A stretch of DNA of 64,000 nt from Setophaga petechia (taxonomy: Eukaryota; Chordata; Aves; Passeriformes; Parulidae), in the NCBI GenBank assembly GCA_024362935.1, contig JANCRA010000019.1:2262001-2326000 (forward strand). Reading direction: 5' to 3'. The notes beneath the pieces were generated by a model, which saw only the letters and a program-made list of their open reading frames with translations, ran no database searches and was not told the DNA's origin. A program made the translations under genes and the position numbers. This document shows, in pieces, positions 13,701 through 24,180 of the stretch (positions are counted from its first letter, which is position 1; each line of letters begins with the position of its first letter).

Positions 13701-16700
13701 ATAGCTTTTCAGCTAGAGTGTTAATTAACCACCACCATGGCCTGTACAAATGGTGCACAGCAGAGTTGCACACCCAGGGGTGGACCTCTTGCCCTCATGC
13801 CTATATTAGTTTTTCATGGGTGTCTAATGCTCAGCTTTTGCTGGGAGAACAGATGGGAGAGAAGAGGACAGCGCCCAGCAGTGCAGCTCTGTCTCCTGTT
13901 CCAGTCTCACTCCCTGATTGTACTTTCTGTGCTGCACCCATACCTAAATCCTTGATTGTCCATCTTTGCATAATTTCCACAGATACATGAAAGGAAAAGA
14001 TGCAGCGAACTGGATCACTATAGATTCAGCCACAGGTGAAATCCAACTTGCTAAAAATCTTGATTACGAATCACCTCACGTAGTAAATGGTACCTACACT
14101 ATCACCATGTTGGGTGTAACTACTGGTAAGTTGAGAGGGTTTTGTTTTCACACAAATTGCCTGTCTACAAGGGTTGCTGGTTTAATCTACCCTTCTCTAA
14201 AGTTAGGCAGCAAGTGCAGTCTCAGTATTCAAAGGAGAGATACAGGCAGCTCATTTTTTGGAATGGGCTCCCAAGGTTTCTGTTGCTCCCCTTTGACTAG
14301 ATGGAGGTGAACTTTTCATAAAAGTTTTCAAAGACAGGTCTGATCAGAAACTCTATTGGCAAGGTGGGAATTGCAAATATCTCAATATGCCTATCATCAA
14401 ACATAGTCCTAAGTTTTCCCAACTTCTAAGCAAGAAAGACTCTCTGAACTTCTTTTGTATCTAAGTAGAATTCTTCATTTATAATCTACATGTTACTGTG
14501 TAACCACACAGGATTTTTTTTTTTTCAAGTTAAAGTAATAAAACAGCTTGTCTTCAGAACAACCTTGTCAATATATTTATTAACATTGGGAATGAAGCAC
14601 TGCTGTCATAAGCTCCAGGGAGATCTCTTTCAACTTACTTCAGCAATGTTGAGGTTTTGGAAGATACTAAGGTTTGGGGTTTTTTTTTATTTTAAGATGA
14701 ATTTTTGTGCACAAATCAATTTAATTTTTTATATTTTAAATTCTTAGATTCCCCAAGGAAAACAATCACTGGCACAGTCGTTATTCAAGTTAAAGATGAG
14801 AATGATAACTGCCCAGTTATTGTGAACCCTGTGCGGACTGTGTGTTCAGATGCAAAATTAGTTGATGTTACAGCTCATGATTTGGATGGTTACCCCTTCA
14901 GTTATCCCTTCAGCTTTACTGTCATTGATGAGCCAGAAGGAACAGCAGAAAAATGGATAATTGCATCTGGAAATGGTAAGAAAATGGTTTTTTAATTACT
15001 TTCAGTTCTTTGAAGTCCTAAGGTCATAATTAATTCATTCCAGTCAAACTGACAGTTTGGCTGAGTGAGACCAATACAGCAACCCTATATATAGAGTCAG
15101 GCATTAAGACCATATGTTGCATTCTGCTGCCTTTACTCTAAAGGTTGTAAAAGTCCAGACATGTCCTCTGGCCTCTGGGGTGTGTTGCCTTCCTTCAGTT
15201 TGACCATTTTCGTCTGGCTTGATATCCCATGTGTGATGACCAGGATTTCATTAATAATGCTAGGAACAAGCTATCCCCATCTTGTTATGGATAATATGCA
15301 GTGATGCATTACCTGAGCATAGATGACAAGCTGTACACAAGCCAGCAGTGTGTCCTTGTGGCCAAAAGGTCCATGGTGTCCTGGGGTTCATTAGGAACAG
15401 CATTAGCAGCGGGTCAAGGGAGATGATCCTGCCTCTCTCCCGTGCCCTGGTGAGGCCACATCTGGAGTGCTGTGTCCAGTTCTGCCTCCTTGGTACAAGA
15501 GAGATGTGGAATTCCTGGCACATCCAGCGGAGGGCAACAAAGATAATTGGGACTTGAGGATCTCTCTTCTGAGGTCAGGCTGAGGGAGCTAGGCCTGTTC
15601 AGCCTTGAGAAGAGATGACTGAGAGGAGCCCTCATCAACATCTATAAGTATCTGAGGAGGGGAGAGTGTCAAGAGGATGGAGCCAGGCTCTTCTTGGTGG
15701 TGCCAAACAATAAGACAAGAGACAATGGGCAGAAACTGGTGCTCAGAAAGTTTCCACCTGAATACAAGGAGGAACTTCTTTACTGTGCTGTGACTGTGCA
15801 ATTGGAGCAGACTGCCCAGAGAGGGTGTGGAGTCTCCCTCACTGGAGATACTCGACAGCTGTCTGGATGCAATTCTGTGCCATATACTTTAGGGTGACTC
15901 TGCCTGAGCACAGAGGTTGGGCCCAGTGGAGATGCCTCACTGTGGTCCCTCCCAGCCTTAATCAATCTGTGATCTTCTGCTAAGTTAGTCCTTGGCATGA
16001 CATAGCCACAGGAACAGGTATTTTGTTGGCTCCTGATCTCTGTCTGTGGCCTACAACAGATTAATCTCCTCAAGACTGAAGCTGTCTCTCTGTGAGTTCA
16101 GCCTTTATCTATCCAGATGACATGGTTGATGCTCTGCAGGTGATTGGGCTGACTTCCGTGCTGTCTCTGGTCATGTGAAATTTCACAATTATCTGAGGCT
16201 GCAAGTGAGCATGGCTGTTCACTTACCAGCATGATTACTTGATCAAAATCATCAATTACTTGATAAAAATAAAAGCACATATACTGTAGCAGCAGCTAAT
16301 TAAACTTAATTCCATTACATTGGCTGGGCTTTACTTTAGGGGATTTGGTGGAAGACTGTAACAGTGGTATTTTAGTTAGTTACAGGAGTCCATTTTCTCT
16401 CTGCTCACTCCTTGCCTTTTTTTTTTTCTTTCTTTAACCTCCCTCCACTTCTGTCTCAGACACCAGCATACAGCTGGTACCACAAAACCTGAAGCCGGGC
16501 AGAACTGAAGTTCCCATGCTAATAAAGGATTTCCAAGGGGTCAGTTGTGCTCTGCCACAGTCTCTGCAGCTGACTGTTTGTGAGTGTACAGATGATGGTG
16601 TGTGCCAGGAGAGGTTTGTTGGAGCGAAGTCAGTGGGTCTGGGACCAGCAGCAATTGCACTAATCATCTTGGCATTTTTACTTCTGCTGCGTAAGTAATT

Positions 16701-19700
16701 GTTTCATATTATCTCAGAGGCACTGTAAACTAATGTAATGTGGTCTGCAAAGCATCAGGAAAGAAACAATCCAGCTCCCAGGTTTTATCATCTTGATACA
16801 TTCTGTGTAAACTCCTAGTCTTGTGGAGGTCATGGCAGATCCCCAGCTAATTTTGGTAATATCAGCATTTCACCCTCAAAGAATTTCAAGCTGTGCATTT
16901 TAAAATTAATATCAACAACTTTTAATATTTGTTTATAGTGCAGTAAATAATTAGTGGGGAAGCAGTGAGGAACACTTTTGGTATTCTGAGATGTCCCCAG
17001 GTGAACCCTATCTCTTCCTACTCAAACCACAGCACACTCTCCACTGTCTTTTCTGTCACTGCAGATTCACTGCCTTGCTCAGAGCAGCATGTGACATTCT
17101 TCTTTGGTGAGATAAAATAAAAGAAAAATAAGAATATTTGTAATTCTGCTGTGGCCAGGTGCAGCAGTGCTGCATTTAAGCTCCTAATAGTTTATTGCTT
17201 GTGCTGGCAACAATCTAATTGTGATAAAACAAAGTTCATGCCACAGGAATAATATTCTCTGCTTCTGAAACTGGGTTATTTTGAGTCCCCCAGGCAACTC
17301 TAGGCATGTCAAAGGAGTGGTGAGGTGGAATTTACATGACGCCATGTTGTTATCTAGCAGTAAAAGAAGAGGAGTTAGAAATGCTGAGGTTGTACAGTGA
17401 TAGCCAGGGCTTGGAATTGGTATATGAGATCTTTGATAGAAGTACAGGTACAGACATGTGTGGCCATCTGCAGGATTAGACCCTGATGTGTTAGTTGTCA
17501 GTTTGCTTTCTTGGAAACTGGCCTCGGCATATGCTTCTAGGAAATGTCTTGAATATTTGGGAACCTGTCTTCAGTCCTTGCCAGCCCTCATACCGATCAC
17601 TAGCTCATTAAAAATACATTTGGGTATGGGAGCTGGCCAAACTTACAGGGGCTATAAGCATGCTAAGGTCCTAATAACCACACAGTTAATGGCAACCTTC
17701 TGTTTCCCTGTAGTTGTTCCACTGTTGCTGCTGCTGTGTCCGGGTGGCTTGGGAGCAAAGGGATTTGGTGGAGCAAAGACGTTTGCTGACATACCAGACC
17801 ACAGTGAAGCGATGCTGCGTCAGTGGAACAGTGAAGGGGCAGCTCCTGAAGAGAAGGCATGTATCCCTAATAGCCCCCTTTCTCTTAGATTTCTATTCCA
17901 GTGTTCAGTTTGGCACCTGGGGCCTCTTCCACACTACAGGAGGATATTTTGAAGCTCTGCAGCATTGCTGATTTTAACAACACATGATCATTAATCAAAA
18001 TTAACCCTGTGAGGCTCAGCAAAGGATGTGTGGGAGATGACTTCCACCAGCAGCTGTAGAAAAAGCAACCATAGCACTTAAATCCCAAAATATAGGGAAA
18101 GCAATCAAGCAAATGCTGATCATATCTGAGCAGAAGATAGGACTGTGGGAAAAGCATTGAACCAATAGAGAGTGAAACATTTGCATTTGCAAGCCTGGAA
18201 TGCTCTGCACCCCTTTGGGAGCATGATAAAGCAGCAAAATAATGGGTTATAATGCTGAGCTTCCCTTCATTGATTTGAAGTTTCAGACTGTTTTAAATTA
18301 CTTCTCTGTGTATTTTCTTTTTGAAACAGAGGGAATTCCTTAGTAAAAAAAGAAAAAGGCAGAAAAAGTGCAAATCTGCAGAGGGAACAGTAAATACCAA
18401 AGAGAAATTTGCTCTTTGTTGCTACACTACAAAACAATGTTTTCAAAAAAAGGGCATGACACTGACATGCTTTTGCACAATAACAGAAACAGAAGGTTAA
18501 AGACTTTGATTTAGGGCCAATGCTCACACCAAATTCTTGTTCAAAGATAATTAACAAGCCAAACTGCTCGGGGAAAAAAAAGGGCCAGACAGCACCACAG
18601 AAGTGGCAGGCAGTGCATACTTACCCACTTAGTGTCTGAGGAGAACTGGGCAGAGTTTTTCTTGGAACAACTAAACTCCCTAGAGTTTTGCAAGCCTATT
18701 TTTGGTGGGCTTTTTTTTTATTTTGGTGGGGTTTTTTTTCATTTTCAATCCTACGAGTTTCAAGAAAACAAGGATCTATAGAAACATTTCCACAGACCTT
18801 CTTGGCAATACATTTGTGGAAGCTGCACCCTGTTTTAGGAGGCCTTTTACTCTTTGCAGCAACATGTATAAGTGCAGATTCAAACAAGTCGTAAGGCAGC
18901 ACCCTCCCTGTTCCCACCCAGCCCCACTGCTGGTTTGGTGAGTTCCATGTGCTAGACAGCAAAGCTTTCATGTCACATCTTAATTTGTCTTATTTATGTA
19001 GCCAGTGCTAAGCTTCATTCCACCCACTGCACTTGGGAACGTGAAAGGAGGAACAACAGCAGCGGCAGCAGGAGCAGCAGCAGCAGGAATGAGTGGAGAA
19101 GAAGGTCTAATAGGGGCAGGCAGCTCTGTCTCTCATGCAGGAGAACATCACAATACCATTACCAGGGAAAGATGGGAAGAGCAAAGGCATCTTCTTTCTG
19201 CTACCGACTATGGAGCCATGGCAGCTGGAGCAGCTGAGGGCATGGCAGGTGTGGATGGGAAGACAGTCGTGTCTGGAGGAGGAGTTGCTGTGGGAGCGGC
19301 TGGAGCCATGAATGAAGAATTCTTAAGAGACTACTTCAATGATGTAAGCATATGACCCAAAAATAACAGTATTTTAATGATTGCACTTAGCATTGTGAAA
19401 TATCATGTTATGACTGACAGAGGTGAGTAGATATGTAGGTAAAAACAGTCTTGATACTGTGCAGTTGGGGGACATTAAGGATTTTTGGATTGGCCACACT
19501 TGCAGTGGGACTTGGAGCGTGACAGTGTTCAGTCTTCTAGCACTGAATGCTTGCAAGGCCACACAAATAGACCTTTCCCTCAAGGGAGGTATTTGTGGAT
19601 GGGATCCAGAATATTCAGCAATAGCACAGGAGTGCCTTGTCCGGGAAAAAGCCCTGAGAAAGACTGGGTGATCCAAATCTCAGGGACTTACGAACATGAA

Positions 19701-22377
19701 ACTGATCTCTAGGGAGGCACCTGTGACTCATCATGAGTCACAGTTCCAAGCTTTACCACGGAGCACGTTTTTGAAAGATAAACTGAAGATGTCGTACACC
19801 AGTGGGTGGGGTTGTATTTTCAAAGTAGCTGATGCAGTGAGTGGTGCTGACTTGTCTGTTTGCCCAGCAGCCTGGGTAAAGGGCCATTCATCAAAAGTGT
19901 ATGAGGTTTATGTTGCAATCCTCTTTCTTTTTTTTACTGACCTAACCATTGGCCAGTAGGTTGTTCCTACTTGTTGAAGCTACTTCTCTTTATGTTACAC
20001 ACATCATTAGTCCTTTGGCTGGCGAGCTCCTTGTAGTGAAAGTTTGACTTCCATGCACCATCACCTGCACAAACAAAATGTCTTCACACCCTATAACTGG
20101 CAGCTGATGTGGTTTTGCGGGGGAGTAGCTTTGCAGATTTCAATCACCACCTCAGACCAGAGAAGGATTTGAGCTTTAGGTACTTGCATGTCTCAGAGTG
20201 CTCTAGCTACTAGTCTCCTAGGTGAACAGATGCAACAGTAGCAATCTCCTTTTCTTCCACTCTTTGTGACATAACTTTAAACATGACTGCCTGATGAAGT
20301 CTGCAGGAGCAAAGTCATACTCGGTACCCATACAACTTCTGGGAGGCTAAAATATTTAGGGATTATGGGTGAGGAAACAGACAAGTAACCAAAACAAATA
20401 GATTCAGCTGCTGATTTTTGTGGCAGAATCTTGGGTTGTGTGCCTACTTGCAGGATCAAATGCAGACAAACATGCAGGGTCAAATGGATTCTGGATATAT
20501 AGCACAGACTTCTGAGCTAATTTGCAGTCCAGAACTTCAAATGTGGCAGAAAGGTGGTTCTGAGCACAAGCCAGGAGCCATATTAGATAAAGCTGGTTCA
20601 ACAGGCCCAGAGGATTTGGCTTTCTTCACTTTTGGAACTGGAGCTGATGCTGACACATACACAGATATTTGTGCCAGCACTGCAGCAGCTCCATGGCAGA
20701 GACTGCTTTCAGATTGAGCTGACCCTGTAAGCACTGTAGCCAGAACTTGTGAGCCCTCCTTGTTACCAGACAGCTTGCATAAAGCCTAAGAATTTATGTG
20801 ATGAACTATGCATCCATGCTTTACCAATCAATTTAATTTTTTGTGTCCTGTTGGGCCTCTTGGATGTGATCCTGTAGTCTGTGCTAGTGGAAAGGGCCGT
20901 GGTAGGTGAAAACATGTCAGCATGTATTTAGTAAATGTTTGTTTAAACGTTAGGATACTCTCAGAAATGGTCTTGGTGTTGTCCCACAAAAACCTAGTCA
21001 GAGGTGAAGTTCATTCATTGAACTAAAACTAAAACAATTTCTTCATGATTGTGGATCAGTATCACAGGTGGCACATTTACTGGAAGAACCAGCAGCATGT
21101 GGTGATGGTATCCAATGCTTTAAATATAATCTTGGATTTTTCTTCTCATCAAGTGTACTGTCAAGTTCAAACTAATTTCAAAAAAGCAGAAAAACATGTT
21201 AGGTACAGCCCTCACTTGGTTGACAGTTTCTGTGGGATCAGTTCAATTTCTTATTTCAACCTTTGTTGAATTTGTTGAATTGTCCAAGTATTTCTGATTT
21301 TTCAAAATTACCAAGTCTAGAGCTGGCATTAATGAACTTTTGCTTGCTTTTGTTTTCTGTCTGCAGAAAGCTGTCTCTTTTGCGGAAGAAGATGAAGAAC
21401 AAGCTGCAAAAGACTGTCTCCTGGTTTATTCCCAGGGAGAATCAGGCTCCCCTCATGGCTCCGTTGGCTGCTGCAGCTTTATTGAGGGGGATCTTGATGA
21501 CCATTTTCTTGATGATTTAGGAGACAAGTTTAAGACTCTAGCAGAAATATGTATAGGTAGACAGATCAACATGAAAGACGGTGGCTACAAGAATGAATCA
21601 GGTTTTGGTCTTAGTGAAGCAAAGTCACAGTCCTTACATCAGCAAACTGCTTCCACCTCTGAACAAGCCTTTGCCTCAGGCAGTGGTTTCCAGTCCATCC
21701 CACCCGTGCACACAGGCAGTAGCACAGGAGAAAGCACCCTGTCCAAGGAGGTGGTCACAGAAACAACCTTTTCATCATCCCATTCTGGGCAGCACAGTGC
21801 CCAGCACCTCCCCACAGGCCACGCAGAGAGCAATGTCACCGTGATGGAAACATCCTATTCTGTGGGGGCTCCTGCCCGCTCAGCCCCTGTCTTTTTAGAC
21901 CCCCAGTTTAAGGAGAACGTAGTGGTGACAGAAAGAGTGCTGGCACCTGCATCAAGCATTCAGGGCATGGTGAAAATCCCTGATCTGCCACACAGAAGTA
22001 ACGTGGTGGTTACAGAAAGGATGGTGAAGTCGGCGGGTGCAGGGCCAGGAGACCTGAGGGTTCAGGATCTTCCTGACTCTCAGTATGTTGTGGTGAGGGA
22101 GCGAGAGAGGGTCCTTGTGCCTGCTGCAGAGCAGGGCTCGCTCAGCTTCCCCACTGCGACAGAGGCACGCAGCACGGTGGTGACAGCCTCGGGGCTGCAG
22201 AGCAGAGCTGAACAGGCCACAGGTGCTAGCTCAGGAAGGCAAGAGCATGCTCTGATCACAGACTCCCCACTTAACCTGATGGGCTCTGACTCACAAGGGC
22301 CATCTCCTGCCAGTGCCACATTGAGCAAGTCTTCCAGGGTCACCAAATACAGCACAGTGCAGTACACTCGCTCATAG
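1563..22377 (+). CDS. DSG2: Desmoglein-2 (15 coding exons, complete)
   Basis: Desmosomal cadherin for calcium-dependent adhesion between epithelial and heart muscle cells. Coding exons: 1563-1607, 6989-7024, 7894-8028, 9001-9159, 9426-9570, 10648-10808, 11620-11754, 11896-12081, 13037-13296, 13983-14125, 14748-14975, 16460-16690, 17714-17856, 19002-19343, 21367-22377. They sum to 3,360 nt, or 1,119 aa; human DSG2 is 1,118 aa. Signal peptide at about 1-25; propeptide ending in RQKR (46-49); mature protein starting Glu-Trp, the Trp being the strand-swap residue. Calcium motifs are DINDN (150-154), DVNDN (260-264) and DENDN (485-489). NxT sequons lie at 111, 181, 305 and 456. The transmembrane helix is about 606-630, followed by a catenin-binding segment and six repeated units from residue 911. 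Paralogue DSG1/3/4 is excluded by the six repeats and the close exon-by-exon match to DSG2. Intron 13 has a GC donor. Confidence 0.96.
1608..6988. other. DSG2 intron 1
   Basis: Large first intron with no recognisable exon or gene. Contains an A-rich tract near 4009-4097 and a small local duplication (a 17-bp unit at 3569 and again at 3601). Short ORFs on both strands have no recognisable product. Confidence 0.7.
4009..4097. repeat. A-rich low-complexity tract
   Basis: Nearly pure A runs broken by a few C and G. The minus-strand open frame through it (poly-Phe) is an artefact. Confidence 0.9.
6989..7024 (+). CDS. DSG2: DSG2 exon 2 (36 nt)
   Basis: Tiny phase 0/0 exon for residues 16-27 between ttgcag and gtagga. 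Desmogleins have a very short second exon at this position, and its frame joins the signal peptide to the propeptide exon. Confidence 0.75.
7894..8028 (+). CDS. DSG2: DSG2 exon 3 (propeptide and cleavage site)
   Basis: Residues 28-72. Contains the LVRQKR proprotein-convertase site, then Glu-Trp at the mature N-terminus and KNPIAR, which matches KNPIAK in human DSG2. Acceptor ctcag, donor gtaagc. Confidence 0.95.
8552..8597. repeat. Two adjacent perfect inverted repeats, possible DNA-transposon remnant
   Basis: CTGTTGCCC (8552-8560) pairs with GGGCAACAG (8568-8576) across a 7-nt loop. Immediately after, TATCACC (8577-8583) pairs with GGTGATA about 7 nt later. The preceding GGTGGCAAAC resembles hAT-family termini, but no target duplication or partner end was found. 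Confidence 0.35.
9001..9159 (+). CDS. DSG2: DSG2 exon 4 (EC1)
   Basis: Residues 73-125, the first extracellular cadherin repeat. Includes the [11 protein letters not shown] strand and an N-glycosylation sequon (NIT, 111-113). Phase 0/0 with acceptor ctactag and donor gtaagt. Confidence 0.95.
9426..9570 (+). CDS. DSG2: DSG2 exon 5 (EC1/EC2 junction)
   Basis: Carries the GHALD recognition segment and the calcium-binding DINDN linker at 150-154. Ends in phase 1 (ACAG|gtaact). Confidence 0.95.
10648..10808 (+). CDS. DSG2: DSG2 exon 6 (EC2)
   Basis: Residues 174-227. Contains NATDADEPN and a C-terminal LDRE motif, both typical of cadherin repeats. Acceptor tttctag, donor gtaaaa. Confidence 0.94.
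11620..11754 (+). CDS. DSG2: DSG2 exon 7 (EC2/EC3 junction)
   Basis: Residues 228-272, with the VEAKD strand and the DVNDN calcium linker at 260-264. Phase 0/0. Confidence 0.95.
11896..12081 (+). CDS. DSG2: DSG2 exon 8 (EC3)
   Basis: Residues 273-334. The stretch DNWLANFTF with a sequon at Asn305 and the SGNEGG/TNEG motifs are near-identical to human DSG2. Phase 0/0. Confidence 0.96.
13037..13296 (+). CDS. DSG2: DSG2 exon 9 (EC3/EC4)
   Basis: Residues 335-421. Includes ELDYE, the [10 protein letters not shown] strand and the QAYDEDTG calcium-site motif. Ends phase 2 at AC|gtaaga. Confidence 0.94.
13983..14125 (+). CDS. DSG2: DSG2 exon 10 (EC4)
   Basis: Residues 421-468 with the NWITID strand, a LDYES motif and a sequon at Asn456. 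Acceptor tttccacag, donor gtaagt, exiting in phase 1. Confidence 0.94.
14748..14975 (+). CDS. DSG2: DSG2 exon 11 (EC4/EA)
   Basis: Residues 469-544. Has the PRKTITGTV strand, the DENDNCP linker (485-490) and the start of the extracellular anchor region, with AEKW conserved. Confidence 0.95.
15310..15985 (+). mobile_element. CR1 LINE, 5'-truncated copy in DSG2 intron 11
   Basis: Sense-orientation 3' part of a chicken-repeat-1 type non-LTR retrotransposon. Hallmark phrases are present in order: CCAGCAGTGTG, GGTGAGGCCACATCTGGAGT, GAGCCAGGCTCTTCT, GCCCAGAGAGG and GGAGTCTCCCTC, with a terminal AATCTGTGATC. It has several disruptions and no intact reverse transcriptase frame. The rest of intron 11 (14976-16459) looks unremarkable. 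Confidence 0.88.
16460..16690 (+). CDS. DSG2: DSG2 exon 12 (anchor domain and TM start)
   Basis: Residues 545-621. The cysteine-rich TVCEC anchor segment runs into [14 protein letters not shown], the start of the membrane helix. Exits in phase 1. Confidence 0.95.
16691..19001. other. DSG2 introns 12 and 13 (16691-17713; 17857-19001)
   Basis: Unremarkable intron sequence. An ORF spanning 17458-17952 runs through exon 13 in its own frame but upstream of the acceptor has no conserved content. Intron 13 starts with GC rather than GT. Confidence 0.7.
17714..17856 (+). CDS. DSG2: DSG2 exon 13 (TM end, juxtamembrane); GC donor
   Basis: Residues 622-669. Completes the Leu-rich helix and continues with GAKGF, a juxtamembrane motif shared by desmogleins. 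The frame and the human exon boundary (EDK|VV) place the donor at AAG|gcatgt, a GC-AG intron. The nearby GT at 17861 would shift the frame away from the conserved exon 14 reading. Confidence 0.9.
19002..19343 (+). CDS. DSG2: DSG2 exon 14 (intracellular anchor / catenin segment)
   Basis: Residues 670-783. Ala/Gly-rich and poorly conserved in the middle; conserved [10 protein letters not shown] and NEEFLRDYF match human RWEEHRSLLS and NEEFLRNYF. Phase 0/0. Confidence 0.93.
19344..21366. other. DSG2 intron 14
   Basis: GT-AG phase 0 intron of about 2 kb. Mostly featureless apart from the exon-like open segment at 20454-20726, described separately. Confidence 0.75.
20454..20726 (+). other. Exon-like, in-phase open segment inside DSG2 intron 14
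   Basis: A 273-nt block bounded by an acceptor-like tacttgcag and a donor-like CCT|gtaagc. Read in phase 0, as both flanking exons require, it is open for 87 codons and then has TGA three codons before the donor. The peptide starts [15 protein letters not shown] and ends [10 protein letters not shown] recognise no family. If spliced in, it would truncate the protein in the middle of the catenin-binding segment. It may be an alternative terminal exon, a decayed cassette exon or chance. Confidence 0.35.
21367..22377 (+). CDS. DSG2: DSG2 exon 15 (catenin-binding end, linker, six repeated units)
   Basis: Residues 784-1119 plus the TAG stop. Begins with the plakoglobin-binding core ([28 protein letters not shown]). 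It then has a Ser/Thr/Gln-rich linker and six VVVTER-like repeated units starting at about residues 911, 939, 967, 995, 1023 and 1052. Ends near a TKYSTVQY tail as in human DSG2. Confidence 0.96.
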   Translation, partial: KAVSFAEEDEEQAAKDCLLVYSQGESGSPHGSVGCCSFIEGDLDDHFLDDLGDKFKTLAEICIGRQINMKDGGYKNESGFGLSEAKSQSLHQQTASTSEQAFASGSGFQSIPPVHTGSSTGESTLSKEVVTETTFSSSHSGQHSAQHLPTGHAESNVTVMETSYSVGAPARSAPVFLDPQFKENVVVTERVLAPASSIQGMVKIPDLPHRSNVVVTERMVKSAGAGPGDLRVQDLPDSQYVVVRERERVLVPAAEQGSLSFPTATEARSTVVTASGLQSRAEQATGASSGRQEHALITDSPLNLMGSDSQGPSPASATLSKSSRVTKYSTVQYTRS

Positions 22378-23489
22378 CCTGGCTCCATGCAGGGGTGGCA
22401 GTGTCCAGCACCCTTCTGTCTGCATGCATCCTGCCTCGGGCTTTTCCATGAGATCTAAATTTGCTGGAGCTTCCAGTGTGACATATACTCATTTGCACTA
22501 GTTTGTGTAAATATGGATTATATGACCAGCAAGCAAGCAAGGAAATCTGCTGTTATGTTACGTTGGCCTTTGAAATGGAAAGATGTGGGAAATACTTTTT
22601 TCTCCTAGTTTGCTGGTGTTTGTTATTGCTTTTTATTATACAGATAGGAATAATGCCACATAACTAGAGCTGAATAATTATGGGAAAACATGAAAAAAGT
22701 CTCCAGTCTAGTGATGGATAGTAGCCTGCAAAGCACAAGTAAAGTTTTTGAACTGCAATTGAGTGCATCTGAAGTCCTCCTGTGAGGGCAGTTTCTCATT
22801 GTGTGTTTACCATTGTGTTGTGGGTCATGGTAGCTCCTCCTGAACCTTGTAAAAAAATCTTCCTGAGAAGCCCAGGCCACCAAAGCTAGTATGCCTTCAG
22901 AACAGTGATGTCCTGATCTCCTGAAGAGATGTCACAATTTCAGGTTATCAGAATTTGTAACTTAAGCAATCAATACTTGCATGTTACCACAGCAGTTAAA
23001 GAAAGCAAGCAGCAAAAAAGCTGAGAACTGCAATTTTTCATTACCTCAGTCTAAAAGTTCCATTACTTGGTGTGGGTCTACACTGACAGGGACAAGTGAG
23101 CATTTGCATCGTGCACATTTTTCACTTTATTTAACTTATGAGAAACAGCCAAGGCTTACCATAGCCTTAGAGCCAGAGATTCAATCAGTGGCTTTGTCAG
23201 CAAAGTTTATAGCCCTTGGACATCTGTAGGATCTGATTTACGGGTGCAATTTGGTATTTGGAATTGTTTCTGGAACTCACAGACATAGAAGTCAGCCTTG
23301 TGTATGTGAGGTTCAACTAGTTTCAGTACCAGAGCTCAAGTGGCTGGTGTAGTGCTGTGTAATGACAGCTTCCCTTGGCTGTGACAAGGTAACAGGAAGC
23401 TCCCTTTAGGTCTGCGGCATTTGAGCTTACTTTGCTTTCCTTGAAGTTTATGTGGTAAAAGCAAGAGACAGTACTGCACTGTTTGGCAG

Positions 23490-23525
<36 letters not shown>

Positions 23526-24180
23526 TGTAAATATTTGTATGCTGTTTGGAACATTCTGAAGTTAATTTTATATAGGAAAAAATGCCTTACACTCCTCATG
23601 TTTTCTCAGAGTAGAAGCATTTTAGATGAGGCATAGGTAGTGTGTTTGTCTCATACCTGTGAAATCAGCAAGTTGGACTGCAAAGCCCATGGACCTGCAG
23701 AACTTTCAGGTTGTCTCCATCTCCTGGAGTTTTCCTGCAGCTGCAGTGTTATGTTTTCCACTAATGTGTTCTGCCTTTGACTGGAAATGCTCTCGGTGTG
23801 TTTAGCTGTACTAATAGTAAAAGTTGCTTCAAAAACATAAATACAAAACTAGGAACCATGGCTGTGCTCAACTGTGACAGCTGGGCCATTATGTTAGGTG
23901 GAGTAGTATTTTCGAGCATATCAGACTCCCTGCTTGCTTGGACCTATTGGTTATTTATCTCTTACACTACATTTTTAAAATACACATCTTTATTTCTGAG
24001 CAAGGCTGCAGTTCTAAGTGGTCACCACTCTTCTGACTTTCTGATAGAGTATCTTTGTGGGTTTATGCAATCTTTAAATAAAGAACTCTACTGTATTTTT
24101 TATTTCTTCATTCAAACAGCTACCCCAGTGAAAACACTGGTTTTCCTACTGCAAATAAAGAGTTTAAAGATAGAATGAGG
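22378..24180 (+). other. DSG2: DSG2 3' untranslated region (approximate)
   Basis: Follows the TAG stop. AATAAA signals at 24077-24082 and 24154-24159 are the first good candidates, and a later one lies at 24843-24848. Which is used cannot be decided from sequence. Contains a TA microsatellite. Confidence 0.55.
23493..23520. repeat. TA dinucleotide microsatellite
   Basis: About 13 to 14 consecutive TA units, preceded by GTA. Confidence 0.9.

Larger units (their letters stand above)
7025..14747. other. DSG2 introns 2 to 10 (between the listed exons)
   Basis: Introns at 7025-7893, 8029-9000, 9160-9425, 9571-10647, 10809-11619, 11755-11895, 12082-13036, 13297-13982 and 14126-14747. All have GT-AG ends. 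I see no embedded gene. Two short hairpin-bearing segments (8552-8583 and 12312-12327) may be decayed DNA-transposon ends. Confidence 0.7.

Noticed and set aside
17458..17952. 164-codon ORF as a longer exon 13
   Set aside because: The part before 17714 lacks homology to DSG2 and precedes a good acceptor (ccctgtag); the part after 17856 runs past the GC donor.
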